Shown here: in pieces, positions 18,493 through 27,928 of the stretch
Layout: each line of letters opens with the position of its first letter
Position numbering within the stretch: the stretch's first letter is position 1
Assembly: GCF_002934665.1 (NCBI RefSeq)
Contig: NZ_NIRS01000004.1
Location: 374,501-438,500, forward strand
From: Pseudomonas laurylsulfatiphila
GTDB lineage: Bacteria > Pseudomonadota > Gammaproteobacteria > Pseudomonadales > Pseudomonadaceae
Direction of reading: 5' to 3'
DNA length: 64,000 bases
The notes under the pieces: generated by a model
What the model was told of the DNA's origin: nothing
Database searches by the model: none
Seen by the model: only the letters and a program-made list of their open reading frames with translations
Translations under genes and position numbers: made by a program

Positions 18493-20412
18493 TCAGGCAT
18501 CCAGTTCGGCCCAGCGCTCGACCATTACGTCGAGTTCAGCCTGCAACTGCGCCAGTTGAGCAATCACTGCAGCCGTCTCGGCAGCCGGGCGCAGGTAGAA
18601 ACCCGCGTCGGCCATCTGCGCTTCAACGGCAGCGATCTGCTGCTCCATGGCTTCGATCTCGCCGGGCAACGCTTCCAGCTCACGCTGCAGCTTATAGCTG
18701 AGCTTCTTCTTCGCCACTGGCGCTTCGACAGCCGCCGCAACCGGTGCTGGCTCGGCCTTCACCACTGCAGAGTTCAGGTCGGCCTTGCCGGACTTGCTCT
18801 CGGTCACGCCCAGCAGGCGCGGCGAGCCGCCCTGACGCAGCCAGTCCTGATAACCGCCCACGTACTCGCGCACCTTGCCTTCACCTTCGAAGACCAGGGT
18901 GCTGGTCACCACGTTGTCGAGGAATGCCCGGTCGTGACTGACCATCAATACGGTGCCGTTGAAGGTCAGCAGGACCTCTTCGAGCAATTCGAGGGTTTCG
19001 ACGTCGAGGTCGTTGGTCGGTTCGTCGAGTACCAGCAGGTTCGCCGGCTTGCTGAACAGCTTGGCCAGCAACAGACGGGCACGTTCACCGCCGGACAGCG
19101 CCTTGACCGGCGTGCGCGCACGCTGCGGGCTGAACAGGAAGTCGCCGAGGTAGCTCAGCACGTGGCGGCTCTGGCCGTCGATATCGATGAAGTCGCGACC
19201 TTCGGCGACGTTGTCGATCACGGTCTTTTCCAGATCCAGCTGATGGCGCAATTGGTCGAAGTAGGCAACATCGATCCGGGTGCCCTCTTCCACCTTGCCG
19301 CTGGTTGGCTGCAAGCCGCTGAGCATCAGCTTCAGCAGCGTGGTCTTGCCGGTACCGTTGGCGCCGAGCAGACCAATACGGTCGCCGCGCTGCAGCACCA
19401 TGGAGAAGTCCTTGATCAGGAACGGACCGTCCGGATGAGCAAAGCTCACGTTATCGAGGACCATGACCTGTTTGCCGGACTTGTCGGCAGTTTCCAGCTG
19501 GATGTTGGCCTTGCCGGTCCGCTCGCGACGTTCACTGCGCTCGACGCGCAAGGCTTTCAGCGCGCGTACGCGGCCTTCGTTACGGGTGCGACGGGCCTTG
19601 ATGCCCTGGCGAATCCACACTTCTTCCTGGGCCAGGCGCTTGTCGAACAGCGCGTTGGCGGTTTCTTCGGCCGCCAGTGCGGCTTCCTTGTGCACGAGGA
19701 AACTGGCGTAGTCGCCGTTCCAGTCGATCAGGCCGCCACGATCCAGTTCGAGGATGCGGGTTGCCAGGTTCTGCAGGAAAGAACGGTCGTGCGTGATGAA
19801 CAGCACGGCGCCCTGGAAATCCTTCAGCGCCTCTTCAAGCCAGGCGATGGCGCCGATATCCAGGTGGTTGGTCGGTTCGTCGAGCAGCAGCAGGTCCGGC
19901 TCGGACACCAGGGCCTGGGCCAGCAGGACGCGACGACGCCAGCCGCCGGACAACTCGGCGAGGGTCTTGTCAGCCGGCAGTTGCAGGCGGCTCAGGGTGC
20001 TGTCGACCAGCGTCTGCAAGCGCCAGCCATCGCGGGCTTCGAGGTCGTGCTGGACGTGCATCAGCTTGTCCAGGTCGGCATCGGTGACGATGTTCTGGCT
20101 CAGGTGGTGATACTCGGCGAGCAGCGCACCAACGCCGTCCAGGCCTTCGGCCACCACGTCGAACACTGTCCGCTCGTCGGCCACCGGCAATTCTTGCGGC
20201 AATTCGCCGATCTTGAGGCCGGGTGCGCGCCAAACGGAGCCGTCATCGGGCTTCTGGTCGCCCTTGACGAGCTTCATCATGCTGGACTTGCCAGTGCCGT
20301 TGCGGCCGATGATGCACACCCGCTCACCACGGGCGATCTGCCAGGACACCTTGTCCAACAACGGCATAGCGCCGAAAGCAAGGGACACATCGCTGAATTT
20401 GAGCAGGGTCAT
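18493..20412 (-). CDS. uup: ABC-F ATPase Uup
   Basis: A 639-residue protein with two ABC ATPase domains and no membrane segments. The start at 20412 (MTLLKFSDVSLAFG) is the usual one. Domain 1: Walker A GRNGTGKSS, signature LSGGWRRR, Walker B LLLLDEPTNHLD. A charged Arg/Lys-rich linker (ARRTRNEGRVRALKALR) follows. Domain 2: GANGTGKTT, LSGGERARL, LLVLDEPTNDLD. The last about 80 residues form the coiled-coil C-terminal domain typical of Uup. ABC-F proteins act on ribosomes or branched DNA; Uup affects precise transposon excision in E. coli. Confidence 0.93.
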   Translation of the reverse strand: MTLLKFSDVSLAFGAMPLLDKVSWQIARGERVCIIGRNGTGKSSMMKLVKGDQKPDDGSVWRAPGLKIGELPQELPVADERTVFDVVAEGLDGVGALLAEYHHLSQNIVTDADLDKLMHVQHDLEARDGWRLQTLVDSTLSRLQLPADKTLAELSGGWRRRVLLAQALVSEPDLLLLDEPTNHLDIGAIAWLEEALKDFQGAVLFITHDRSFLQNLATRILELDRGGLIDWNGDYASFLVHKEAALAAEETANALFDKRLAQEEVWIRQGIKARRTRNEGRVRALKALRVERSERRERTGKANIQLETADKSGKQVMVLDNVSFAHPDGPFLIKDFSMVLQRGDRIGLLGANGTGKTTLLKLMLSGLQPTSGKVEEGTRIDVAYFDQLRHQLDLEKTVIDNVAEGRDFIDIDGQSRHVLSYLGDFLFSPQRARTPVKALSGGERARLLLAKLFSKPANLLVLDEPTNDLDVETLELLEEVLLTFNGTVLMVSHDRAFLDNVVTSTLVFEGEGKVREYVGGYQDWLRQGGSPRLLGVTESKSGKADLNSAVVKAEPAPVAAAVEAPVAKKKLSYKLQRELEALPGEIEAMEQQIAAVEAQMADAGFYLRPAAETAAVIAQLAQLQAELDVMVERWAELDA

Positions 20413-20576
20413 GAGCTTCTCCAAAAACCGGGCGCGCATTCTACCTGACTTGAGGCTTCAGAAGGCCGGCAATTTCACTCTCGTAGCACTCTGAACGACA
20501 AATGTTGCGAACTGATGCGGGAAGACCCGCAAAGCTTTCGCCGGCTGCTGGCAAAAGGCTAAGCTACAGACAATTC

Positions 20577-20597
20577 AGTGCGGGCCTGACCCGCACT
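20577..20597 (+). other. Hairpin in the slt leader
   Basis: A perfect 8-bp stem AGTGCGGG/CCCGCACT with a 5-base loop, 29 bases before the slt start, followed by a weak T-rich run. It could be a leader structure or a weak attenuator. Confidence 0.4.
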
Positions 20598-20625
20598 TGT
20601 CATGTTTTCTCTGCCTGGACGTCTC

Positions 20626-22554
20626 ATGCGCAGTCGCCTTTTCAATCTTTTGTCGTGCTTTTTACTTTCAGCCGCAGCGCTTCAATCCGCCCAGGCGGTG
20701 GACCTGTCCACCCAGCGCCAATATTACGATGAAGCCAAGCGCGCCCTGGCCAAGGGTGATACCGGCCCGTATTTCCGTTACAGCCAGGCCCTCGCCGATT
20801 ATCCGCTGGAACCGTACCTGGCGTATGACGAACTGACCGCGCGCCTGAAAACCGCGAGCAACGCCGAAATCGAGAAATTCCTCGCCGAACACGGCGACCT
20901 GCCCCAGGCCAACTGGATGAAACTGCGCTGGTTGCGCTGGCTGGCGGATCGGGGTGACTGGGCGACTTTCGTCAAGTATTACGACCCGAAAATGAACTTC
21001 ACCGAACTGGACTGCCTGAATGCGCAGTACCAGCTCAGCCACAACCTCAAGGCCGAAGGTAACGCCAACGCGGAAAAACTCTGGCTGACCGGTAAATCCC
21101 AACCCGAAGCCTGCGACACCCTGTTCGGCATATGGGCGGCCGAAGGCCAGTTGACCGAGCAAAAACGCTGGGAGCGAGCCAAACTCGCCGCCCAGGCGCG
21201 CAACTACCCGCTGGCCAACAGCCTGGTCAACGGCTTGACCACCCTCGCCCCGCGCGGTCGCTTGCTGGTGGACGTCGCGCAGAAACCGGAACTGCTCAAC
21301 CAGCCGTCACGCTTCACCCCGGCCGATGAAGCCATGTCCGACGTGGTCAGCCTCGGCCTGCGCCGCCTGGCTCGCCAGGACCCGGACAAAGCCATGGACC
21401 TGCTCGATGGCTACGCCAGCAGCATGCACTTCTCCCGGGATGAAAAAGTGGCGATCGCCCGGGAAATCGGCTTGACCCTCGCCAAACGTTTCGACGGCCG
21501 AGCCCTGGACGTCATGACCAAATACGATCCGGAACTGCGCGACAACACGGTTTCCGAATGGCGCCTGCGCCTGCTCCTGCGCCTGGCGCGCTGGGACGAT
21601 GCCTACCAGTTGACCCGCCGCCTGCCCCAGGACCTGGCCACCACCAACCGCTGGCGCTACTGGCAGGCCCGCAGCCTGGAACTGGCGCAACCACAGAATC
21701 CGGAAGCGCAGACGCTCTACAAGAACCTGGCCCGCGAACGCGACTTCTATGGTTTCCTCGCCGCCGATCGCTCGCAGTCGCCCTACTCGCTGAACAACAA
21801 GCCGCTGGTGATGAGCCAGGCGCTGATCAACAAAGTACGCAACACCCCCGGCATACGTCGCGCCCTGGAGTTCCACGCTCGCGGGCAAATCGTCGACGGT
21901 CGCCGCGAGTGGTACCACGTCAGCCGTCACTTCAGCCGTGACGAGATGGTTGCCCAGGCCAAACTGGCTTACGACCTGAAATGGTACTTCCCGGCCATTC
22001 GCACCATCAGCCAGGCGCAGTATTGGGACGATCTGGATATCCGTTTCCCGATGGCCCACCGCAACACGCTGGTGCGTGAAGCGAAGAGCCGCGGCCTGCA
22101 TCCGAGCTGGGCGTTCGCCATCACCCGCCAGGAAAGTGCATTCATGGACGATGCCCGTTCCGGTGTCGGCGCCTCGGGCCTGATGCAACTGATGCCCGCC
22201 ACCGCCAAGGAAACCGCACGCAAGTTCAGCATTCCCTATAGCTCGCCACAGCAACTGTTCGATCCGGACAAGAACATCCAGCTCGGCGCCGCTTACCTGA
22301 GCCAGGTGCACAGCCAGTTCAACGGCAACCGCGTCCTTGCCTCCGCCGCCTACAACGCCGGCCCGGGTCGCGTCCGCCAATGGCTGCGCGGTGCCGACCA
22401 CCTGAGTTTCGATGTGTGGGTGGAAAGCATCCCGTTCGACGAAACCCGCCAGTACGTGCAAAACGTGTTGTCGTACTCGGTGATCTACGGCCAGAAGCTC
22501 AACTCGCCCCAGCCGATCGTGGATTGGCATGAGCGGTTTTTCGACGATCAATGA
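20626..22554 (+). CDS. slt: Soluble lytic murein transglycosylase Slt
   Basis: A 642-residue periplasmic enzyme. The chosen start (MRSRLFNLLSC) gives a signal peptide with a likely cut after SAQA near residue 25; a start 8 codons earlier is possible but has no better ribosome site. Residues about 25-450 form the helical superhelix of Slt70. The catalytic domain has Glu503 in the ITRQESAF motif, then GASGLMQLMPATAKETA and AAYNAGPGRVRQWL. It cleaves peptidoglycan, leaving 1,6-anhydroMurNAc products, the material that NagZ (in this window) later recycles. Confidence 0.96.
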   Translation: MRSRLFNLLSCFLLSAAALQSAQAVDLSTQRQYYDEAKRALAKGDTGPYFRYSQALADYPLEPYLAYDELTARLKTASNAEIEKFLAEHGDLPQANWMKLRWLRWLADRGDWATFVKYYDPKMNFTELDCLNAQYQLSHNLKAEGNANAEKLWLTGKSQPEACDTLFGIWAAEGQLTEQKRWERAKLAAQARNYPLANSLVNGLTTLAPRGRLLVDVAQKPELLNQPSRFTPADEAMSDVVSLGLRRLARQDPDKAMDLLDGYASSMHFSRDEKVAIAREIGLTLAKRFDGRALDVMTKYDPELRDNTVSEWRLRLLLRLARWDDAYQLTRRLPQDLATTNRWRYWQARSLELAQPQNPEAQTLYKNLARERDFYGFLAADRSQSPYSLNNKPLVMSQALINKVRNTPGIRRALEFHARGQIVDGRREWYHVSRHFSRDEMVAQAKLAYDLKWYFPAIRTISQAQYWDDLDIRFPMAHRNTLVREAKSRGLHPSWAFAITRQESAFMDDARSGVGASGLMQLMPATAKETARKFSIPYSSPQQLFDPDKNIQLGAAYLSQVHSQFNGNRVLASAAYNAGPGRVRQWLRGADHLSFDVWVESIPFDETRQYVQNVLSYSVIYGQKLNSPQPIVDWHERFFDDQ

Positions 22555-22571
22555 CCGGTAATGCCGGTAAT

Positions 22572-22695
22572 GTAGGAGCTGCCGCAGGCTGCGATCTTTT
22601 GAGCCTGCTCTAAAAAATGCCCGCATCAAACGATGCGGGCATTTTTTGTCAGGGGCCTTGAAGATCAAAAGATCGCAGCCTGCGGCAGCTCCTAC
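22572..22695. repeat. REP doublet enclosing a terminator
   Basis: Inverted GTAGGAGCTGCCGCAGGCTG units flank a central hairpin (see the terminator at 22614-22650). The stop codon of the downstream minus-strand ABC gene (22692-22694) lies inside the right REP arm. Confidence 0.9.
22614..22650. terminator. Bidirectional terminator inside the REP doublet
   Basis: AAAAAATGCCCGCATC pairs with its complement GATGCGGGCATTTTTT around a short loop; it can end slt (plus) and the ABC exporter gene (minus). Confidence 0.85.
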
Positions 22696-24491
22696 AGTTC
22701 GGCGGTAGCCTTGCCGTCACTGAACTGTAACGCCGCCAAACGCGCATACAACGCATTGCTGGCAATCAGTTCCTGGTGCGTCCCTACCGCCACCAGTTTC
22801 CCCTGATCCATCACCGCGATCCGGTCGGCGTTTTTAACCGTGGCCAGGCGATGGGCGATCACCAGAGTGGTTCGGTTCTTCATCAGGCTCGGCAGCGCCT
22901 GCTGGATCAGGTGCTCACTCTGGGCATCGAGGGCGCTGGTGGCTTCGTCGAGGAGCAGGATCGGGGCGTCCACCAGCAAGGCGCGGGCGATGGCCAGGCG
23001 TTGGCGCTGGCCGCCGGACAAGCCGAGTCCGCCATCCCCCAGATGAGTCTGGTAACCGTTGGGCATGGCTTCGATAAAGTCATGGGCGTAAGCGATCTTT
23101 GCCGCTTCCTGTACCTCGGCCAGCGTCGCCTGCGGATTGCCGTAGCGAATGTTGTCTACAATGCTGCCGAAAAACAGCGCCGGGGTCTGTGACACCAGGG
23201 CGAAGCAGCGGCGCAGATCCAGCGGATCGAGTTGAGTCAACGGCACGCCATCGAGCAGGATGCGCCCCTCGGCCGGGTCGTAGAAACGCAGCAGCAAGTC
23301 ATACACCGTCGACTTGCCGGCCCCGGAGGGCCCGACTAGCGCCAGCGTCTCACCGGCATTGACCGTCAGGCTCAATCCGTCGACGGCATAACTTTCCGGC
23401 CGCGACGGGTAGGAAAAACGCACATTTTGCAGTTGCAGGCGGCCGTCGACCCGTTCCGGCAGCGTCACCGCCCCTGCGACCGGTGGCAGGATGATGTTTT
23501 CCGAACGCAGCAACTCGGCAATCCGCTCGGCCGCGCCGGCTGCCCGCTGCAACTCCCCGATCACCTCGCTCAAGGTGCCGAACGCACTGCCGACGATCAG
23601 GCTGTAGAACACGAACGCCGCCAGCTCGCCGGCGGAAATTCGCCCGGCGATGACGTCCATCCCGCCAACCCAGAGCATCACCCCGACCGCGCCCAGCACC
23701 AGCACGATCACCAGGGTTATCAGCCACGCCCGCTGGAAGATGCGCTTGCGTGCGGTGTTGAACGCCTCCTCCACGGTCACGGCGAACCGTTGCTCGTCCT
23801 GGACCTGATGGTTGTAGGCCTGCACGGTCTTGATCTGCCCCAGGGTTTCGGAAACATAGCTGCCGATATCGGCAATCCGGTCCTGGCTCAGGCGCGAGAG
23901 GTTACGCACCCGGCGACCGAAGATCAGGATCGGCGCGATCACCAGGGGCAAGGCCACCACCACGATACTGGTGAGCTTGGGGTTGGTGATGAACAACAGG
24001 ACGATCCCGCCGATCACCATCAGCAGGTTGCGCAGGAACAACGACAGCGAAGACCCGATGACCGATTGCAGCAGCGTGGTGTCGGCGGTCAGGCGGGACT
24101 GGATTTCGGAGCTGCGATTGTCTTCGTAAAAACCCGGGTGCAGGTAAATCAGATGATTGAACACGTCACGCCGGATATCGGCGACGCAGCGCTCGCCGAT
24201 CCAAGACACCAGGTAAAACCGCGCAAAGGTTCCGATCGCCAGCCCCACGACCAGCAACATGAACAGGCCGATGGACTGATTGAGCAGGTGTGGCGACTGG
24301 GTCATGAACCCCTTGTCCACCAACAGGCGGATGCCCTGCCCCATGGACAAGGTGATGCCGGCGGTGGCGATCAACGCCAGCAAGGCGCCGAAGGCCTGCC
24401 AGCGATACGGCGCAATGAAACGACTGGCCAGGCGAACAGCACGGCGGTGACGGGCAGAGAGCATCGCAAACATCCGGGACAAAACAATCAT
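22692..24491 (-). CDS. MsbA-like ABC exporter (fused permease/ATPase)
   Basis: A 599-residue half-transporter. The N-terminal membrane domain has about six helices (the first near ALLALIATAGITLSM, and a coupling region near RRDVFNHLIYLHPGFYEDN). The ATPase domain has Walker A GPSGAGKST, signature LSGGQRQRL and Walker B LLLDEATSALD. It forms a homodimer that exports lipids or amphipathic compounds; the substrate is unknown, and MsbA proper usually sits elsewhere in pseudomonads beside lpxK. Starts 6 or 9 codons later are possible, since no strong ribosome site marks the first ATG. Confidence 0.9.
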   Translation of the reverse strand: MIVLSRMFAMLSARHRRAVRLASRFIAPYRWQAFGALLALIATAGITLSMGQGIRLLVDKGFMTQSPHLLNQSIGLFMLLVVGLAIGTFARFYLVSWIGERCVADIRRDVFNHLIYLHPGFYEDNRSSEIQSRLTADTTLLQSVIGSSLSLFLRNLLMVIGGIVLLFITNPKLTSIVVVALPLVIAPILIFGRRVRNLSRLSQDRIADIGSYVSETLGQIKTVQAYNHQVQDEQRFAVTVEEAFNTARKRIFQRAWLITLVIVLVLGAVGVMLWVGGMDVIAGRISAGELAAFVFYSLIVGSAFGTLSEVIGELQRAAGAAERIAELLRSENIILPPVAGAVTLPERVDGRLQLQNVRFSYPSRPESYAVDGLSLTVNAGETLALVGPSGAGKSTVYDLLLRFYDPAEGRILLDGVPLTQLDPLDLRRCFALVSQTPALFFGSIVDNIRYGNPQATLAEVQEAAKIAYAHDFIEAMPNGYQTHLGDGGLGLSGGQRQRLAIARALLVDAPILLLDEATSALDAQSEHLIQQALPSLMKNRTTLVIAHRLATVKNADRIAVMDQGKLVAVGTHQELIASNALYARLAALQFSDGKATAEL

Positions 24492-24724
24492 TAGGGTCAG
24501 CCTACACCGCTCAATGGGGTGGCTCGCTGCAAATCACAATGAGTCAGGTTAATTATGTCCACCAACACTAGAGGCTAGACGCTATTGGTCTAAAGTTCGG
24601 CTAGCCACGAGAAGGCATTTCTGCTGGACTGGGTCTGTCCCCCCGGAAAGATCGCAGGGAGTTGTCATAGCCCGGTCACCTGGCGGTTCTACAGTAAGCA
24701 CACAACCTGATGAGGAGACAGGCC
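24492..24724. other. Intergenic leader region
   Basis: This 233-base gap separates the divergent ABC exporter and the small gene. I see no ORF or repeat in it. Promoters for both genes must lie here but no strong sigma-70 match stands out. Confidence 0.5.
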
Positions 24725-24904
24725 ATGTCCTTGCAACACAGCAGCGATGACAAGATTCAAGTGATCCGCACGCATCCAGACCAGTCTCTGGGCTGCTCGA
24801 TTATCGACGAGCAGGGCCGCGAAGTACCGATCACTGAAGAAATGATCCAGAAAGCTTGCAGCGAACTGGAAAAGCGATTGGTCAAGCCTGCCGAACAAGA
24901 GTGA
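24725..24904 (+). CDS. Small conserved pseudomonad protein (PA1571-like)
   Basis: A 59-residue polar protein. The start at 24725 is set by a GAGGAGAC site 7-8 bases before ATG; an ATG 5 codons earlier lies inside that site. It has no signal or membrane segment. The pattern (IQVIRTHPDQSLGCSIIDEQGREVPITEEMI followed by a Lys/Glu helix, described by span) resembles the PA1571 family of unknown function; this naming is from memory and moderately sure. A strong own terminator follows, so it is probably a single-gene, well-expressed unit. Confidence 0.7.
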   Translation: MSLQHSSDDKIQVIRTHPDQSLGCSIIDEQGREVPITEEMIQKACSELEKRLVKPAEQE

Positions 24905-24923
24905 TATAGCCACCGTCTTCTTG

Positions 24924-24951
24924 ACCCGGCCCATTGTTGGCCGGGTTTTTT
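24924..24951 (+). terminator. Terminator of the small PA1571-like gene
   Basis: An 8-bp stem ACCCGGCC/GGCCGGGT with a 7-base loop and a TTTTTT tail, 20 bases after the stop. Confidence 0.92.
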
Positions 24952-24987
24952 ATGCCTGCTGATCCAATTTAGAACTGTGGCGCGCCC

Positions 24988-25061
24988 ATCGCGAGCAGGC
25001 TCGCTCCTACAGGGGATTTGCGGTGCATGAAGATCCAGTGTGGGAGCGAGCCTGCTCGCGA
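24988..25061. repeat. REP doublet (GAGCAGGCTCG type)
   Basis: ATCGCGAGCAGGCTCGCTCC at 24988 and an inverted partner at 25039-25061 with a 28-base spacer, between the small gene's terminator and the pdxB 3' end. Confidence 0.88.
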
Positions 25062-25079
25062 AGGGGCCGCCGCGGTCTA

Positions 25080-26222
25080 TCAGATTGCCGTGGCCCCCAA
25101 CGCCGCCACAATCCTCTGCAACTCAGGCGCATCCCCCTCGATCCGCACCTGCAACCCGTCGATCTCACGGCGCGAAGGATAATTCTTGCGCAGCACATCG
25201 AATGCCGCGCGCTGCTCGCTGACACTGCCGACAAGGCTGCGACGGAAATCCGCATCGTCACGACGCGGGTCATACACCCCGCGGCACAGCATCGCCAAGG
25301 CCCAGGCCGGGTCGCTTTGCGCATTCAGGGTCACGTGCGACAGCCAGGGTGCCGGCAGCAAATCGCTCAGGCTGACGCGGGTCGGTTGCCCGAGGAAATC
25401 ACAATACGCCTGATAAACCTGCGCGGTGCCGCGCTGCTTGCCGTCGAGGCTGTAACCGGCAATGTGCGGCGTGGCCAGCACGCACAGCTCGGCCAGCGCC
25501 ACGTCGACTTCAGGCTCGCCTTCCCAGACATCGAGCACTGCTTGCAGGTCTTCACGCTCCAGCAGTACATCGCGCAGTGCCGCGTTGTTGACCACCGGTC
25601 CGCGGCTGGCATTGATCAGCCAGGTACCGGACCTGAGCTGGTTAAGGCGTTTTTCATCGAACAGATGCCAGGTCGATTGAGGCCCCTGCTTGGTCAGCGG
25701 CGTGTGCAGGCTGATGACGTCGCACTCGTCGATGATCTGCTCAAGGCTGACGTAGTCACCGCCTTCAGTCGCCTGCCGTGGTGGATCGCACACCAGCACC
25801 TTCCAGCCCAGGCCCTGCAGGACCTTGACCAGTCGGCCACCCACCTCGCCGGCACCGACCACGCCGTAGGTACGCCGGGTCAGGTCGGCCCCTTCGATTT
25901 CGGCCAGGGTCAGCAAGCTACCGAGCACATAGTCGACCACGCCGCGGGCATTGCAGCCCGGTGCGCTGGACCAGGTGATGCCGGCCTGCTGAAAGTAATC
26001 CAGGTCCAGATGATCGGTGCCGATGGTGCACGTACCGACAAAGCGCACCTTGCTGCCTTCGAGCAGCGCGCGATTGACGTTGGTCACCGAACGCACCAAC
26101 AGCACATCGGCCTGCTCGACCGCGGCACGGTCGATGGCGCGACCCGGCACCCGGCGGATTTCACCGAAGCCTCCAAAGAAGGCATCGAGCAGGGGGATAT
26201 TTTCGTCGGCAACAATCAGCAT
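25080..26222 (-). CDS. pdxB: Erythronate-4-phosphate dehydrogenase
   Basis: A 380-residue D-2-hydroxyacid dehydrogenase, second enzyme of the DXP-independent branch of pyridoxal phosphate synthesis. The NAD-binding motif is [14 protein letters not shown]. Family signatures are [41 protein letters not shown] and ATPHIAGYS with the catalytic histidine. The C-terminal extension beyond about residue 290 is the PdxB dimerisation domain, which separates it from other hydroxyacid dehydrogenases. It starts [10 protein letters not shown] with an AGGAG site just upstream. Confidence 0.95.
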   Translation of the reverse strand: MLIVADENIPLLDAFFGGFGEIRRVPGRAIDRAAVEQADVLLVRSVTNVNRALLEGSKVRFVGTCTIGTDHLDLDYFQQAGITWSSAPGCNARGVVDYVLGSLLTLAEIEGADLTRRTYGVVGAGEVGGRLVKVLQGLGWKVLVCDPPRQATEGGDYVSLEQIIDECDVISLHTPLTKQGPQSTWHLFDEKRLNQLRSGTWLINASRGPVVNNAALRDVLLEREDLQAVLDVWEGEPEVDVALAELCVLATPHIAGYSLDGKQRGTAQVYQAYCDFLGQPTRVSLSDLLPAPWLSHVTLNAQSDPAWALAMLCRGVYDPRRDDADFRRSLVGSVSEQRAAFDVLRKNYPSRREIDGLQVRIEGDAPELQRIVAALGATAI

Positions 26223-26289
26223 GGCAGGCTCCTTTGGCGGATCGGCAGTGTAGGCGTATATGCCTCGTTACGCCTAGCATGCATACCGT

Positions 26290-26371
26290 GTAGGAGCTGC
26301 CGCAGGCTGCGATCTTTTGACTTTGTTTTTAAGGGCAAGATCAAAAGATCGCAGCCTGCGGCAGCTCCTAC
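26290..26371. repeat. REP doublet (GCTGCCGCAGGCTGC type)
   Basis: Inverted GTAGGAGCTGCCGCAGGCTG units with a short spacer in the gap between the divergent pdxB and norM genes; it therefore lies in a shared promoter region, which is unusual for these repeats. Confidence 0.9.
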
Positions 26372-26437
26372 AGAGATTACAAATCGGTAACACGAGCTTT
26401 TTCCTGACTGCCGCGTCAACGCGTAGAATGCGCGCCT

Positions 26438-27877
26438 GTGCATCAAAACCTCTTGGACGTTTCGCTATTGAATCCTGTTATTGAAAGTACCGTCGCCACT
26501 GCGCCTGCGCGGACGACACCCGTTCGCCTGGAACTCAAGGGCCTGCTCGGCCTGGCCCTGCCCATCATGATCGCGCAACTGGCCACCACGGCCATGGGCT
26601 TCGTCGATGCGGTGATGGCCGGCCGCGTCAGCCCGCGGGACTTGGCCTCGGTGGCCCTGGGCAACTCGATCTGGATTCCGGTCTACCTGTTGATGTCCGG
26701 TGTTCTGCTGGCAACCACACCCAAGGTCGCACAACGCTTTGGCGCCGCGCAGTTCGACGAGATCGGTCCGCTGGTACGCCAGGCGCTGTGGCTGGCATTG
26801 TGTGTCGGCTTGATCGGCAGTGGCCTGCTGCTCGGCGCCGAGCCGATCCTGCACTGGATGAAAGTCGATCCGCAATTGATCGAGCCGAGCATGGGTTACC
26901 TGCACGGGATCGCTTTCGGGTTTCCCGGCATGGCGTTCTATTACGTATTGCGCTGCTACAGCGATGGCATGGGGCGTACCCGCCCGAGCATGGTCATTGG
27001 CTTGTGCGGCCTGCTGCTGAACATCCCGCTGAACTATGCGTTGATCTACGGCCATTTCGGCGCACCGGCCCTGGGCGGCGTCGGTTGCGGCTGGGCCAGC
27101 GGCATCGTGATGTGGTTCATGGCGTTGAGCATGGCCGGCTGGACCTTCTGGGCCCCCTTCTATGCCCGCACCCGGGTGCTGGTGCGCTTCGACCGCCCGC
27201 AATGGACCGTGATCAAGCGCCTGGTCGGCATTGGCCTGCCGATTGGCATTGCCGTCTTCGCCGAGTCCAGCATCTTCGCGGTCATCGCCCTGTTGATCGG
27301 CAGTCTCGGCTCTACCGTGGTGGCCGGGCATCAGATCGCCCTCAATATCAGCTCGTTGCTGTTCATGATTCCTTATTCGCTGGGCATGGCGGTGACTGTG
27401 CGCGTGGGTCAGGCACTGGGGGCCGGCAATCCCTGGCAGGCGCGTTTCGCGGCGAAGGTCGGGCTCGGCGCGGCACTGGTGTTCGCGGCGTTCTCGGCGA
27501 GCCTGATCCTGCTCCTGCGCGAACCGATTGCCTCGATCTACACGCCTGACAAGGCCGTGATCCAGATTGCGTCGATGTTGATTGTCTATGCCGCCCTGTA
27601 CCAGTTTTCCGATGCCATCCAGGTGATTTGCGCGGGCGCGTTGCGTGGATACCAGGATACCCGGGTGACCATGATCCTGACCTTGTTCGCCTATTGGGGC
27701 ATCGGCTTGCCGGTCGGCTACGTGTTGGGACTGACCGATTGGTTCGGTCCGGCCAGTGGCCCGAGCGGGCTGTGGGAAGGGTTGATTGCCGGCTTGAGCT
27801 GTGCGGCGCTGATGTTGTCGATCCGCCTGACGCTCAGTGCGCGCAAACGGATTCGTAACAGCCGCTCGACCGGCTGA
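26438..27877 (+). CDS. norM: MATE multidrug efflux transporter NorM
   Basis: A 479-residue integral membrane protein with about 12 helices in two homologous halves. The N-terminal MATE pattern is LPIMIAQLATTAMGFVDAVMAG with the cation-site aspartate in FVDAVMAG. The second half has IGIAVFAESSIFAVIALLIG and ALRGYQDTRVTMI. It uses Na+ or H+ gradients to expel cationic drugs. The start shown is a GTG (26438); a TTG at 26468 would also be possible, so the first ten residues are uncertain. It shares a bidirectional terminator with tusA. Confidence 0.92.
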   Translation: MHQNLLDVSLLNPVIESTVATAPARTTPVRLELKGLLGLALPIMIAQLATTAMGFVDAVMAGRVSPRDLASVALGNSIWIPVYLLMSGVLLATTPKVAQRFGAAQFDEIGPLVRQALWLALCVGLIGSGLLLGAEPILHWMKVDPQLIEPSMGYLHGIAFGFPGMAFYYVLRCYSDGMGRTRPSMVIGLCGLLLNIPLNYALIYGHFGAPALGGVGCGWASGIVMWFMALSMAGWTFWAPFYARTRVLVRFDRPQWTVIKRLVGIGLPIGIAVFAESSIFAVIALLIGSLGSTVVAGHQIALNISSLLFMIPYSLGMAVTVRVGQALGAGNPWQARFAAKVGLGAALVFAAFSASLILLLREPIASIYTPDKAVIQIASMLIVYAALYQFSDAIQVICAGALRGYQDTRVTMILTLFAYWGIGLPVGYVLGLTDWFGPASGPSGLWEGLIAGLSCAALMLSIRLTLSARKRIRNSRSTG

Positions 27878-27886
27878 TTGCACAAA

Positions 27887-27918
27887 CAAAAAGACCTGCG
27901 TTTGCAGGTCTTTTTTTT
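27887..27918. terminator. Bidirectional terminator norM/tusA
   Basis: AGACCTGC/GCAGGTCT 8-bp stem with a GTTT loop, T-run on the plus strand and A-run on the left; serves both converging genes. Confidence 0.92.
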
Positions 27919-27928
27919 GGGAGTGCCG

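Noticed and set aside
18481-20448. Long plus-strand open frame opposite uup
   Set aside because: Antisense shadow; residue use is typical of reversed Leu/Glu-rich coding sequence.
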